Below, piece by piece: positions 6,355 to 14,531 of a stretch of DNA of 35,407 nt. Under the pieces are notes generated by a model, which made no database searches, had not been told where the DNA came from, and saw nothing but the letters and a program-made list of their open reading frames with translations. The first letter of the stretch is position 1; each line of letters opens with the position of its first letter. A program made the translations under genes and the position numbers. The stretch is from Clostridia bacterium (GTDB lineage: Bacteria > Bacillota > Clostridia > UMGS1883): positions 1 through 35,407 of the forward strand of contig JAJQCX010000053.1 in NCBI GenBank assembly GCA_021202495.1. The letters run 5' to 3'.

Positions 6355-7623
6355 TTACAAGAACGTTCCTATCAGATTCGACGCCAGAACGACGAGCACG
6401 AGGGCTATCGGGTACGTTGAAGCGTACGCCGAAGCGACGTCCTCCGTGCCGGCAACGCCGATAAGGGTGCCGAGGGCGGGGGTAGATGTCATGCCGCCGG
6501 TGAGGGAGCCGAGGTTGTTCAGAAGCGGGAGTTTGAAGACATACTTTGCCATGACAAAGCCAATCAGGAGCGGCAAGATTGTCATGATAACGCCCGCGAT
6601 GAAGCCGTAAACGACGAGCATGATACCGAGCGACGACTGGCTGACCTGCGCAACAAGGTTTGCGCCGCCTTCAACGCCTGCGCCGACGAGGAACATTGCC
6701 AAGCCAAGCTCGCGGAAAACCTTTAAAACGCTCTCAGGTACGCGAAGGCTGAGACCGCCGACGCGTCCGAAGTGACCGCAGAGCAGCGCAACAATGAGCG
6801 GACCGCCTGTATTGCCGAGGTTGAAGCACGCGCCGTCAAAGCCCTTGCTTGTGAGCGGAATTTTAATCGAGCCGAGCAAAATGCCTAAAATAATCGCAAC
6901 GCCGAAGGACGCAAGACCGAATTCGTCAATGAGAACCGCCTTGTGTTCTTTTTTATGTACTTTTCCCGTTTCAACGTGCTTTATTTCTATTAAAGCGCGT
7001 TCTTTATCCATATCGGCGTTCATGAGCTTGGGGATTATTTGAACGAAAAGCACAACGCCGATAACGCCGAAGGGATATGCCACGGCGTGACCGAGAGCGA
7101 CGAGCGACGTATCCTGCGCAACGTCCTGTGCTGCGGAGAACGCGGGGGTGGAGGTGAGTGCGCCGGAGAGAATGCCTGTCGCGTAGTCCGAGCCGATGCC
7201 GGGAACGAGCGAAAACGCAACCGTGATTGCCGCGCCGATGACGATGATTATAGCGCCGAGCGGAACGTAGCCCTTGGCGTTCTTTTTAAGGTCGTGGAAG
7301 AAGTTCGGGCCCGCGATAAAGCCGACGCTGGTGACAAACAGGATAAGACCTATGCTCTGAATAAACTTGTAATCGGTGATTACGGCGCTGTTTGTCGGGT
7401 CGGGAACATAAAAGTGCGAAATAACGGGAATGTGTTCCACAATGGGAAGCGTGTAGAGATAGCCGCACAAAAGCGCCATCAGAAATACGCCCGCGGTGCC
7501 CAGGCAAATGCCCTTAACCTTAATGTGCCCTATCGCGTAGCCTGTGAGAAAGATGAAAAACGTTCCCATGAGCGTGATTGTAGCCGCGCCCGAAACGGAA
7601 ATAATACTGTTGATAATGTCCAT
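6355..7623 (-). CDS. AspT/YidE/YbjL-type putative dicarboxylate or amino-acid exchanger
   Basis: A 422-residue membrane protein made of two homologous halves of about five helices each, separated by a charged cytoplasmic loop (about residues 215-240). Each half carries the aspartate:alanine exchanger signature with a T-S-T-P core: ILSGALTSTPAFSAA in the first and GGMTSTPALGTLIG in the second. Classical AspT proteins have two RCK_C domains in the central loop; here the loop is short and lacks them. Characterised relatives exchange aspartate/alanine or succinate-like acids. Start 7623 follows GGGAGGA. It is on the same strand and downstream of the fumarate-reductase cluster, cut off from it only by the IS110 insertion, so export of succinate or uptake of a C4 acid is a reasonable but unproven guess. 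Confidence 0.82.
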   Translation of the reverse strand: MDIINSIISVSGAATITLMGTFFIFLTGYAIGHIKVKGICLGTAGVFLMALLCGYLYTLPIVEHIPVISHFYVPDPTNSAVITDYKFIQSIGLILFVTSVGFIAGPNFFHDLKKNAKGYVPLGAIIIVIGAAITVAFSLVPGIGSDYATGILSGALTSTPAFSAAQDVAQDTSLVALGHAVAYPFGVIGVVLFVQIIPKLMNADMDKERALIEIKHVETGKVHKKEHKAVLIDEFGLASFGVAIILGILLGSIKIPLTSKGFDGACFNLGNTGGPLIVALLCGHFGRVGGLSLRVPESVLKVFRELGLAMFLVGAGVEGGANLVAQVSQSSLGIMLVVYGFIAGVIMTILPLLIGFVMAKYVFKLPLLNNLGSLTGGMTSTPALGTLIGVAGTEDVASAYASTYPIALVLVVLASNLIGTFL

Positions 7624-7714
7624 CGGAAATTCCTCCCAATCTCCACGTCATTTCGACGCCGCTATAAACGAAAAACGCGGGGATATCATAAATTAAATTT
7701 TTTTGATATAATAG

Positions 7715-7860
7715 AGACAGCGGCAATAGCTCGATAATTTTTAGGGCTTCGAGCTCGACTCCCAATCTGGGTATGGTTCTCGTTTCGCACCGCGGATTGT
7801 TTCATACTCTAAGAGTTTAAGAACGTACGTTAAATCGTAAATAAAGGCGAGAACCGCGCC
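7715..7860 (+). ncRNA. Candidate IS110 bridge RNA
   Basis: The non-coding region upstream of the IS110 transposase contains a TATAAT at 7707-7712 and then an ordered set of stems: AGCTCGA/TCGAGCT (7728-7755), CCCA/TGGG (7761-7771), and a long hairpin closed by GGTTCTCG (7775-7782) and CGAGAACC (7848-7855) around a 65-nt loop that holds ACTCTAAGAGT and the palindrome AACGTACGTT. IS110-group elements encode a bridge RNA in exactly this position, with a 5' stem-loop and internal loops that guide target and donor DNA. Structure and location fit; guide sequences were not resolved, and only one large loop is evident by eye. Confidence 0.5.
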
Positions 7861-7887
7861 GTAATAACAAATGTCAGGAGAATTTTT

Positions 7888-9177
7888 ATGTCAAAAGCTA
7901 AAACTCAACCGGTTATACAAACCGACGATGACACATTGTTCTACGAGCGTTGTGCGGGTATTGATGTTCACAAAAAGCTCTTGGTTGTCTGCTTACGTAT
8001 CGGACGCAAAACTGAATCGAGAGAATTTGGAACAACCACAGGCGAAATCCGAGAAATTGTAAAGTGGCTCAAATCAAACGGTTGTCAAATGATAGCCATG
8101 GAAAGCACCGGTTCGTATTGGAAACCTCTTTACAATATTTTTGAGCAGGAAAACCTTCCCGCTATGGTAGTAAACGCCTATCACATTAAAAATGTGCCCG
8201 GGCGTAAAACCGACTGGAATGATGCATTTTGGATTGCAAAATGCCTTGCGCAGGGTCTTTTAAAGCCAAGCTTTGTATCCGACCGAGAACAACGTGAATT
8301 ACGTGATATGACGCGTTTTCGTAAATCACAGATTGAAGAACGCTCACGTAATATCAATCGTCTTCAAAAGCTTCTTGAAAGTGCTAACATTAAGTTGTCA
8401 AGTTGGCTTTCCGACATTGAAGGCAAAAGTTCGGGCGAGCTTTTGGAACTGATAATCGGAAAAGAAGATTTTACTCTTAATGATGTCAAGGAACGTATGT
8501 ACGGCAGGATGAAATCTACACCCGAAGAAATTTTTGCTGCAATTGAGGGGTACATCACTCCGACCCAACGCAAATTTTTCTCACACGTTATAAACATTAT
8601 TAAGGAACAAACCAAGCTTATTGAAATAACTGACAGCATGATTAAGTCATCCTTTAGCGATGAGCAAAAAACCGCTGTAGATAAGCTTGATGTCATTCCC
8701 GGTATCGGTAGAATCAGTGCAGAACAGATAATTGCAGAAACCGGTATTGATATGAGCAACTTTAGAAATCAACATGCTTTTTCCAACTGGATTGGCGTTG
8801 CACCCGGCAATAACGAAAGCGCCGGCAAACGAAAAAGCGGCAAAACGACTTATGGAAACAAGACATTAAAGTCCACTCTTACCCAATGCGCAAAGTCAGC
8901 TGTCAAAAACAAAAATACATATTTTCATGCTCAATACAGTCGACTTGTTACACACAGAGGTAAAAATCGTGCCACAATGGCTGTTGCACATTCTATGGCT
9001 ATTGCAATTTACTTTGTTCTCTCCGGGGCTGAATTTAAAGACCTTGGTGCTGACTACTACAATCAATTTAATCGTGAAAAGAAGGTGAATTCGCACTTAA
9101 AGCAACTCAACAAACTTGGCATTACCTTATCCGATGAGGTATTGCAGAGCATATACTTGCAAACTGCTGACGCATAA
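7888..9177 (+). CDS. IS110-family DEDD transposase (bridge-RNA-type recombinase)
   Basis: A 429-residue transposase. The N-terminal RuvC-like DEDD domain shows GIDVHKKLL (first Asp, about residue 25), MESTGSYWKPLY (Glu, about residue 72), and VPGRKTDWNDAFWIA (two Asp, about 113-116). A coiled coil follows, then the C-terminal Tnp domain with LDVIPGIGRISAEQIIAE and WIGVAPGNNESAGKRKSGKT, which contains the Ser typical of the family's catalytic centre. It appears full length. The start at 7888 follows AGGAG at 7876-7880. Base composition is more AT-rich than the flanking metabolic genes, consistent with a mobile gene. It should cut and paste the element with help from the upstream non-coding RNA. 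Confidence 0.95.
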   Translation: MSKAKTQPVIQTDDDTLFYERCAGIDVHKKLLVVCLRIGRKTESREFGTTTGEIREIVKWLKSNGCQMIAMESTGSYWKPLYNIFEQENLPAMVVNAYHIKNVPGRKTDWNDAFWIAKCLAQGLLKPSFVSDREQRELRDMTRFRKSQIEERSRNINRLQKLLESANIKLSSWLSDIEGKSSGELLELIIGKEDFTLNDVKERMYGRMKSTPEEIFAAIEGYITPTQRKFFSHVINIIKEQTKLIEITDSMIKSSFSDEQKTAVDKLDVIPGIGRISAEQIIAETGIDMSNFRNQHAFSNWIGVAPGNNESAGKRKSGKTTYGNKTLKSTLTQCAKSAVKNKNTYFHAQYSRLVTHRGKNRATMAVAHSMAIAIYFVLSGAEFKDLGADYYNQFNREKKVNSHLKQLNKLGITLSDEVLQSIYLQTADA

Positions 9178-9270
9178 TTGCATGGATTCTTCTTACCCAT
9201 CAGTTGGGTTTATTTGCTATGCACTTTTTTATGCGACCTACCTTCTTTTTTCACGTTAAATTTCGATAAC

Positions 9271-9350
9271 GGCTCTGAGGTATTCGCCGCGCAACACGGG
9301 GACAACGTTGCTACGCTGTCCCCGTGCCCGTCAGCGTAAGCCGCAGAGCT
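9271..9350. repeat. Nested palindromic repeat after the fumarate reductase gene
   Basis: Inner stem CACGGGGACA (9295-9304) with TGTCCCCGTG (9317-9326); outer pairing GGCTCTG near 9271 with CAGAGC near 9344. There is no T run, so it is not a clean terminator. The inner stem resembles the ACGGGGA stem at 3053-3079. Confidence 0.6.
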
Positions 9351-9359
9351 TTTCTTATT

Positions 9360-10967
9360 TTATTGATGTTTCGGATTACCGTGTGTATATGTGGGAAGGA
9401 GCTTGGGCGAAACGAGGTCTGTTTCGATTCCTGCGTCCTTCAGTTCCTTTGCAAATGCGTTGACGTGCTCAAGCGTGAGTGCGCCGGTCTCTGTTTCTTT
9501 TGCCTTTTCCGCCGCGTGTATGCCGGCGTTTCTGCCGAATACGATGACGTCGAGAAGGGAGTTGCCCATAAGACGGTTTCTGCCGTGGATGCCTCCGACA
9601 GCTTCGCCCGCAACGAACAGGTTTTCAACGCCGGTCATGCCGTCGGGAGTGATGTCGAGTCCGCCGTTCTGATAGTGGAGCGTCGGGTAAACGAGAATGG
9701 GCTCCTTTCTGATGTCGATGCCGTACTTGCCGAACATGCGCATCATTGCGGGTATTCTCTTTTCAATCGTGCCCTCGCCGCCGATTGCCTCAATCATCGG
9801 CGTGTCGAGCCAAACGCCCAAGCCGGTGCCTGTGTCGACGCCGTTTCCTCTGTCGTCGCACTCGCGGATAATCGATGCCGCAGCGACGTCGCGCGTTTCA
9901 AGCGGATGCATGAATACTTCGCCGTTGCAATTGACGAGCTTTGCACCCAAGGAGCGTACCTTTTCGGTAACGAGCGCGCCGAAAATCTGCTCGGGGTATG
10001 CAGCGCCTGTCGGGTGATACTGAAGAGTGTCCGCATAGAGCAGCTTTGCGCCCGCTCTGTAGCCCAAAACAAGTCCGTCGGCCGTCGCGCCGTAGTGGTT
10101 CGAGGTCGGGAAGCCCTGGTAGTGCATTCTGCCCGCGCCGCCGGTTGCGATGATAACGGTCTTTGCCTTGGCAATGAGAATGTCGCCTGTCTCCATGTTA
10201 AGCAAAACAGCGCCCGCCGCCTTGCCGTCCTCGTCCTTAATTATTTCGATTGCCGCCGTGAAATCAATCACGGGAATACCGCGGTTCAAAACCTCGTCGC
10301 GCAGCGTTCTCATGATTTCAGCGCCGGAATAGTCCTTTGCGGCGTGCATTCTCTTTCTCGATGTGCCGCCGCCGTGGGTTGTAATCATTGTGCCGTCGGG
10401 CGCCTTGTCAAATTCAACGCCCAGCTCGTTGAGCCACTTAATCGCGTCGGGAGCCTCGGTGACGAGCTTGTACAAAAGCTCCTTCTTCGCCGCGAAATGT
10501 CCGCCGCCGTAAGCGTCAACAAAGTGGATTGCGGGCGAATCGTTGGGCTTGTCTGCCGCCTGAATGCCGCCCTCCGCCATCATTGTGTTTGCGTCGCCTA
10601 TGCGAAGCTTCGTCACAATCATAACCTTTGCGCCCGCATTGTCAGCCTCGATTGCTGCGCTCGAACCCGCGCCGCCGCCGCCGATAACGAGCACGTCGGT
10701 GTCGTAGTCGGGGTTTGAAAGGTCAATATCCTCAGGCTTTATGCGTGCGTTCGCCTCGAGCATTGCCGCAAGCTCGCGCGGTACCTTTTCGCCCTTGTTG
10801 GGACCTACCTTCAGCGTTTCAAACTGGTCGGCTCTGTAGTCGGGATGATATGTCGCCAAAAGCTTATCCTTTTCATCAGCCGTCATTCTGTCGGGAGTGT
10901 ACGCAATGTTAGCCGCGCGTGCCGCCTCAACCGCCTTGAGTGACGCTTGGAATTTTTCAGAATACAT
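9360..10967 (-). CDS. Fumarate reductase/succinate dehydrogenase-type flavoprotein (TfrA-like), soluble
   Basis: A 535-residue FAD protein. After an unusual 90-residue N-terminal extension comes the dinucleotide fold (VLVIGGGGAGSSAAIEA, residues 92-108), then the substrate-side motifs THGGGTSRKRMHA, YADTLQYHPTGA, and near the end GRNRLMGNSLLDVIVFGR. The position of the covalent flavin His of membrane FrdA/SdhA (S-H-T-x-A-A-E-G-G) is Asn127 here (DANTMMAEGG), so FAD is probably non-covalent, as in L-aspartate oxidase and thiol:fumarate reductases. The C-terminal helical domain of classical FrdA is missing, and no membrane anchor gene accompanies it. It starts 12 bp after the Fe-S subunit with AAGGAGGAG. 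Last gene of the Hdr-Flx operon; fumarate is the likely substrate given fumarase upstream. Aspartate oxidase or another enoate reductase activity remains possible. Confidence 0.85.
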   Translation of the reverse strand: MYSEKFQASLKAVEAARAANIAYTPDRMTADEKDKLLATYHPDYRADQFETLKVGPNKGEKVPRELAAMLEANARIKPEDIDLSNPDYDTDVLVIGGGGAGSSAAIEADNAGAKVMIVTKLRIGDANTMMAEGGIQAADKPNDSPAIHFVDAYGGGHFAAKKELLYKLVTEAPDAIKWLNELGVEFDKAPDGTMITTHGGGTSRKRMHAAKDYSGAEIMRTLRDEVLNRGIPVIDFTAAIEIIKDEDGKAAGAVLLNMETGDILIAKAKTVIIATGGAGRMHYQGFPTSNHYGATADGLVLGYRAGAKLLYADTLQYHPTGAAYPEQIFGALVTEKVRSLGAKLVNCNGEVFMHPLETRDVAAASIIRECDDRGNGVDTGTGLGVWLDTPMIEAIGGEGTIEKRIPAMMRMFGKYGIDIRKEPILVYPTLHYQNGGLDITPDGMTGVENLFVAGEAVGGIHGRNRLMGNSLLDVIVFGRNAGIHAAEKAKETETGALTLEHVNAFAKELKDAGIETDLVSPKLLPTYTHGNPKHQ

Positions 10968-10979
10968 TGTTACTCCTCC

Positions 10980-11654
10980 TTATTTCTCAATTTCACGCGT
11001 GTTGTAAAGCTCTTTTATTTCCTCGATGGGCTTTTGCATGAGATTTTGCAAAAGCTCCTCGAATGTGCCGTCCTTTATTTCCTGCACTCGATCCTCCAAA
11101 TGCTGCGTCTTGGGCGCAAGGTATTTGCCGTTGAGTCTGCGCGCAAGCATTGCAACCTGCGGATGCGAAATGCCCGCCGGGCAGCGGGAAGAACATACGC
11201 CGCACATTACGCAGTCAAACGACTCCTCCGCGCACTTGTCAAATTCGCCTCTCTGTGCGTATGCGATGTACTGCATAACGTTGAGCTCCTGCGTGCAGCT
11301 CTTCGTACATGCGTTGCAGCCGATACATGCGTAAATTTCGGGGTAAAGCTGCATCATTATCTGCTCTGTCGGCTTTATTTTCTCAATGTCGTACACCTGC
11401 TTTTCGAGCGGGAAGAAGGGAAGCGTTGCGATGTACATATTGTTTTCTACCTTTGTTTGGCATGCAAGAGCCGCTTTCAGCTCGCGCTCGCCCTTGATGC
11501 GGTAGATTGTCGCGCACGCTCCGCAAAAACCGTTTCTGCAGCCGCAGCCGCGCACAAGGCGGTAGCCTGCGTATTCCATAGCCGTCATGATTGTGAGGTT
11601 GGAAGGAACGGTGTACTTTTTGCCGAACAGGAATATGTCAACCATGTTTTCCAT
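10980..11654 (-). CDS. Fumarate reductase-type iron-sulfur subunit (FrdB/TfrB N-terminal-like)
   Basis: A 224-residue electron-transfer protein. Residues about 1-95 are a plant-type [2Fe-2S] domain (GCGCRNGFCGACA, later LACQTK); residues about 135-190 are a two-cluster 4Fe-4S domain with CIGCNACTKSCTQ and CVMCGVCSSRCPAGISHP. This matches SdhB/FrdB and the N-terminal part of methanogen TfrB, but lacks the HdrB-like CCG domains that TfrB carries; those occur here in the separate HdrB. It would pass electrons to the flavoprotein encoded 12 bp downstream. The upstream gene ends 18 bp before it. No membrane-binding helices are present, so the complex should be cytoplasmic. Confidence 0.87.
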   Translation of the reverse strand: MENMVDIFLFGKKYTVPSNLTIMTAMEYAGYRLVRGCGCRNGFCGACATIYRIKGERELKAALACQTKVENNMYIATLPFFPLEKQVYDIEKIKPTEQIMMQLYPEIYACIGCNACTKSCTQELNVMQYIAYAQRGEFDKCAEESFDCVMCGVCSSRCPAGISHPQVAMLARRLNGKYLAPKTQHLEDRVQEIKDGTFEELLQNLMQKPIEEIKELYNTREIEK

Positions 11655-11672
11655 AATCGTTACTCTCCTTTA

Positions 11673-12512
11673 TCAATATTCATCGGGAAGGGCGTCAAGC
11701 TGGTCGAAGCGGAAGACCGGTCCGTCCTTGCAGACGTATTTTGAACCGATGTTGCAGCGGCCGCACTTGCCGATGCCGCACTTCATTCTGAGCTCCATCG
11801 TCGTGTAAACCTGCGTTGGCTTAAATCCGAGCTCGTTTAAGCCCGCAAGCGTGAACTTAATCATAACCGGAGGCCCGCACATGATAACGATTGTGTCGTC
11901 GTCGGGCTTGAAGCCGAGCTCCTTGACGTAGTTGGGAACAAAGCCGACGTGTCCGTCCCATTCGGGCTGCTCACGGTCGATTGTGAGGTAAACCTGTGTT
12001 CCCTCCTCCTTTTCCCATTCGGAGGTTATCTCCTCATAATCAACCAAGTCCTGCATACTTCTTGAGCCGTAGACAATTTCAAGCTTGCCGTAGCGGTCTC
12101 TGTAGTGGCGCACGTAGTTGATAACGCTGTGAAGCGGCGCGAGGCCGATGCCGCCCGCGATGCAGATGAGGTTTTTGCCGACAAATGCATCGTCAACCGG
12201 GAAGCCGTTGCCGTAGGGTCCGCGAATCGTTATCATCTGACCTACCTCCATTGCGTGAAGCCAGTCTGTCACGCAGCCGCATTTTTTAATTGAAAATTCC
12301 ATATATTCTTCTTTTGTGGGGGAAGATGTAATAGAGAAAAGCGCTTCGCCCACACCCGGCACCGAAAGCATTGCGCACTGACCGGGCTTATGGATAAAGG
12401 GCTTTTTACCGTCGGGGGTGACAACGCGGAACGTCTTAACGTCCGGCGTGTCGCATCTTATGTCGGTCACAACGCCGAGAGACGGCATAAGGGGTTCGTT
12501 TTTTTCAATCAT
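11673..12512 (-). CDS. flxA: FAD/NAD(P)H-binding oxidoreductase subunit, FlxA-like
   Basis: A 279-residue ferredoxin-reductase-like protein. Residues about 10-100 form the FAD barrel (KPGQCAMLSVPGVGEALFSI), residues about 110-235 the NAD(P) domain (CIAGGIGLAPLHSVINYV; IVIMCGPPVMIKFTL), and the C terminus has a [2Fe-2S] motif CGIGKCGRCNIGSKYVC. This is the architecture of AsrB, hydrogenase gamma subunits and FlxA of Flx-Hdr complexes, which take electrons from NADH. Its ATG overlaps the upstream flxB stop by four bases. Among the neighbours it is the only pyridine-nucleotide entry point, so NADH as donor to HdrABC is the likely role. Confidence 0.87.
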   Translation of the reverse strand: MIEKNEPLMPSLGVVTDIRCDTPDVKTFRVVTPDGKKPFIHKPGQCAMLSVPGVGEALFSITSSPTKEEYMEFSIKKCGCVTDWLHAMEVGQMITIRGPYGNGFPVDDAFVGKNLICIAGGIGLAPLHSVINYVRHYRDRYGKLEIVYGSRSMQDLVDYEEITSEWEKEEGTQVYLTIDREQPEWDGHVGFVPNYVKELGFKPDDDTIVIMCGPPVMIKFTLAGLNELGFKPTQVYTTMELRMKCGIGKCGRCNIGSKYVCKDGPVFRFDQLDALPDEY

Positions 12513-13543
12513 TTGCCCTCCTCCTCTCCCAAAGCTTTCATAACCTTAACTATATTCATCGAGATGGGGCAGCTTGCGACGCATCTTCCGCAGCCCACGC
12601 AGCTGAAAAGCCCGTCGTTGTTTGCGGGATAGTACACAAGCTTGTGCATGAACCTCTGACGAAAGCGCTCAAGCTGCGTCAAACGCGGCTGACCCGCGCT
12701 CATCAAGGTAAAGTCCGAATACATGCACGAATCCCAGCAGCGGAAACGCTTTACGCCGTGCCCCGTGTCAAATTCCTTGATGTCGTAGCACTGGCAGGTC
12801 GGGCACACGAATGTACATGTTCCGCAGCCGATGCAGGACTGCGACAGCTCCTTCCACTTTTCGCTGTTAAAGTATGTGTTGGTCTTGTCGCCGCCGAATT
12901 TTTCGGTTGAGAGATTTGCGAGCGGCAGCTTTTTCATGCGCTCGTGGGTAACTTCCTTCTGCGCGTCAACCTTCTCAGAACCGCATTCCTCGGTGAGGGA
13001 AATTATTGTTTCAAGCGCCTTTTCACCCTTTTCAGTCTTCGCGTCAAAATATATCTCATTATCTTCGATATAGCACTGAACGTCGCCCGCGGGGTCTGCC
13101 GCGTCTATGTCAAACGTAGAGCAGAAGCATGTTTCCGCCGGGCGGGTGCAAGCCATCGACATGATAACGCCGTGCTCGCGGCGCGATTTGTAATACGAAT
13201 CAGCCGGGGGAAGAAGGAACACGTTGTCCAAAACCTCAAAGCTCTTCGCGTCGCACGCTCTCACGCCGAACACGATAAAGTCCTCCGATTCCTCGCGCGT
13301 ATCGATAATTTCAATGTTTTTGCCGTCAACCTTAAACTCCATCAGATTTTCGCTCTGCGGGAAGAAAAAGTCCTTCGCGCTGCGGACGGTGTTCAAAGCA
13401 TTGCTGTATTTTACGCCCTCGCTCCATTTTTTGTAGCTCGCGTGCTTGTCGTGTCCGTCGCCGTCAACAGGAAGATAGACCGAATACGCGCCGCTCATCG
13501 CCGCAAAGAGGGAATCGAGCGCGTCAAGAGAACATTTACGCAT
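12509..13543 (-). CDS. flxB: 4Fe-4S dicluster electron-transfer protein, FlxB-like (hydrogenase B/AsrA family)
   Basis: A 344-residue protein of the sulfhydrogenase-beta/AsrA type. The N-terminal 200 residues form the unnamed domain of that family (FVVFG-like segment FIVFGVRACDAKSFEVLD and MACTRPAETCFCS); the C-terminal part holds two 4Fe-4S motifs, SCIGCGTCTFVCPTCQC and SCVGCGRCVASCPIS. The start at 13543 gives the family-like MRKCSLDALDSL and was preferred over an upstream in-frame ATG. It overlaps flxC by eight bases and flxA by four. It should relay electrons between FlxA and the rest of the complex. The assignment of B versus C between this and the next gene is provisional. Confidence 0.8.
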   Translation of the reverse strand: MRKCSLDALDSLFAAMSGAYSVYLPVDGDGHDKHASYKKWSEGVKYSNALNTVRSAKDFFFPQSENLMEFKVDGKNIEIIDTREESEDFIVFGVRACDAKSFEVLDNVFLLPPADSYYKSRREHGVIMSMACTRPAETCFCSTFDIDAADPAGDVQCYIEDNEIYFDAKTEKGEKALETIISLTEECGSEKVDAQKEVTHERMKKLPLANLSTEKFGGDKTNTYFNSEKWKELSQSCIGCGTCTFVCPTCQCYDIKEFDTGHGVKRFRCWDSCMYSDFTLMSAGQPRLTQLERFRQRFMHKLVYYPANNDGLFSCVGCGRCVASCPISMNIVKVMKALGEEEGK

Positions 13544-14531
13544 TAAAAGTGCCCCCTTCCACAGCCTGTGAAGGCTCAATGTCGCCCTGGGTGTAATCTA
13601 CGAGCGGCGCACGGCTGCCTTCCTCCGCGCCCGCGGCGTAATCGCCGTAGAAACGGTCGATGTCATAAATAAACTTGCGGTTCAAAAGGTGCAGCGGAAT
13701 TCTCTCCGGGCACACTCTTGAGCATTCGCCGCAGTCGGTGCATCTGCCCGCAACGTGGAACGCTCTTATAATGTGGAACATCTTTTCCTCAAAGCTGTCC
13801 GAAATAGCCTTGTTTTGCACGCCCGACGCGGGGTTGTCGAAAACGCACTTTTCGCATGTGCACGCAGGGCACACATTCCTACAGGCGTTGCAGCGAATGC
13901 AGCGCGAAAGCTCGCCGCGCCAGAAGGCAAAGCGCTCATCCTCGCTCATCGCCTCTATCTTTTCAACTTCTTCAAAACGCTTTGAAGAAGTCACCTCGCA
14001 CTCCTCGCCGATAAATTCGTCAAACGCGGCGCACTTTTTGCTTTTGCAGTTAACGCAGCGTTCGGGGAGCGTGTCGGCATAGGGAACGATTTTGTCGCCG
14101 TCGTAGAGCGTGTGAACGATTAAATTGTCGCCGTCGCGCTCAGCGCCCGTGACGCCGTCGCCCGCAATGTCCTTGATGATGCGAATGTCGGACATGCCGT
14201 CGCACGAAATGCCTATAACATAGACCTTTTCGCGGTCGAAGCGGTGCTCGGTCAAAAGCTGATTAAAGCTGTATGTGTCGCAGGGCTTCATAAACACAAG
14301 TATTTTGCCGTCGCCCTTTTTTGTTTCTTTAACAAGATATTTTGAAAAATTCGCCCCGCAGAACGCGTCATAGACAAAATCTTTGTCTATTTCCTCCGCG
14401 CTGTAAAACACCGCGGGCGTAACGTCGTAGGAGAATTCGCCGCGCTTCCAGCCCAAAACTCTTGACACACTGCCGTCTGCCAAAAGAGATTTTGCCTTGT
14501 CGCACAGCATATCGCGTGTTATTGTTTGCAT
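13536..14531 (-). CDS. flxC: 4Fe-4S dicluster electron-transfer protein, FlxC-like (FrhB/HydG-like N-terminal domain)
   Basis: A 331-residue protein. The N-terminal 190 residues resemble the FrhB-type flavin/Fe-S domain (VFMKPCDTYSFNQLL; ERCVNCKSKKCAAFDE), followed by a two-cluster ferredoxin region with RCIRCNACRNVCPACTCEKC and RCTDCGECSRVCPERIP. Such subunits accompany FlxA and FlxB in Flx-Hdr clusters. It overlaps flxD by 13 bases and flxB by eight, so all are translationally coupled. The C-terminal 40 residues are acidic and poorly conserved-looking. Predicted cytoplasmic electron relay. Confidence 0.78.
   Translation of the reverse strand: MQTITRDMLCDKAKSLLADGSVSRVLGWKRGEFSYDVTPAVFYSAEEIDKDFVYDAFCGANFSKYLVKETKKGDGKILVFMKPCDTYSFNQLLTEHRFDREKVYVIGISCDGMSDIRIIKDIAGDGVTGAERDGDNLIVHTLYDGDKIVPYADTLPERCVNCKSKKCAAFDEFIGEECEVTSSKRFEEVEKIEAMSEDERFAFWRGELSRCIRCNACRNVCPACTCEKCVFDNPASGVQNKAISDSFEEKMFHIIRAFHVAGRCTDCGECSRVCPERIPLHLLNRKFIYDIDRFYGDYAAGAEEGSRAPLVDYTQGDIEPSQAVEGGTFNA

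Larger units (their letters stand above)
7700..9262 (+). mobile_element. IS110-family insertion sequence (ends approximate)
   Basis: A DEDD transposase gene (7888-9177) with a structured 5' non-coding region of about 170 bp and a short 3' non-coding tail, the layout of the IS110 group. These elements lack clear terminal inverted repeats and target duplications, so the ends are not visible. I place the left end near 7690-7715 and the right end near 9250-9265, where ACGTTAAAT at 9253-9261 is repeated from 7827-7835 inside the non-coding region. It lies between the fumarate reductase flavoprotein gene and the AspT-type exchanger. Confidence 0.7.

Noticed and set aside
9324-10718. 464-codon plus-strand ORF
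   Set aside because: It is the antisense of the fumarate reductase flavoprotein gene, Cys/Arg/Val-rich with no motif; the minus strand has clear FAD and substrate motifs.
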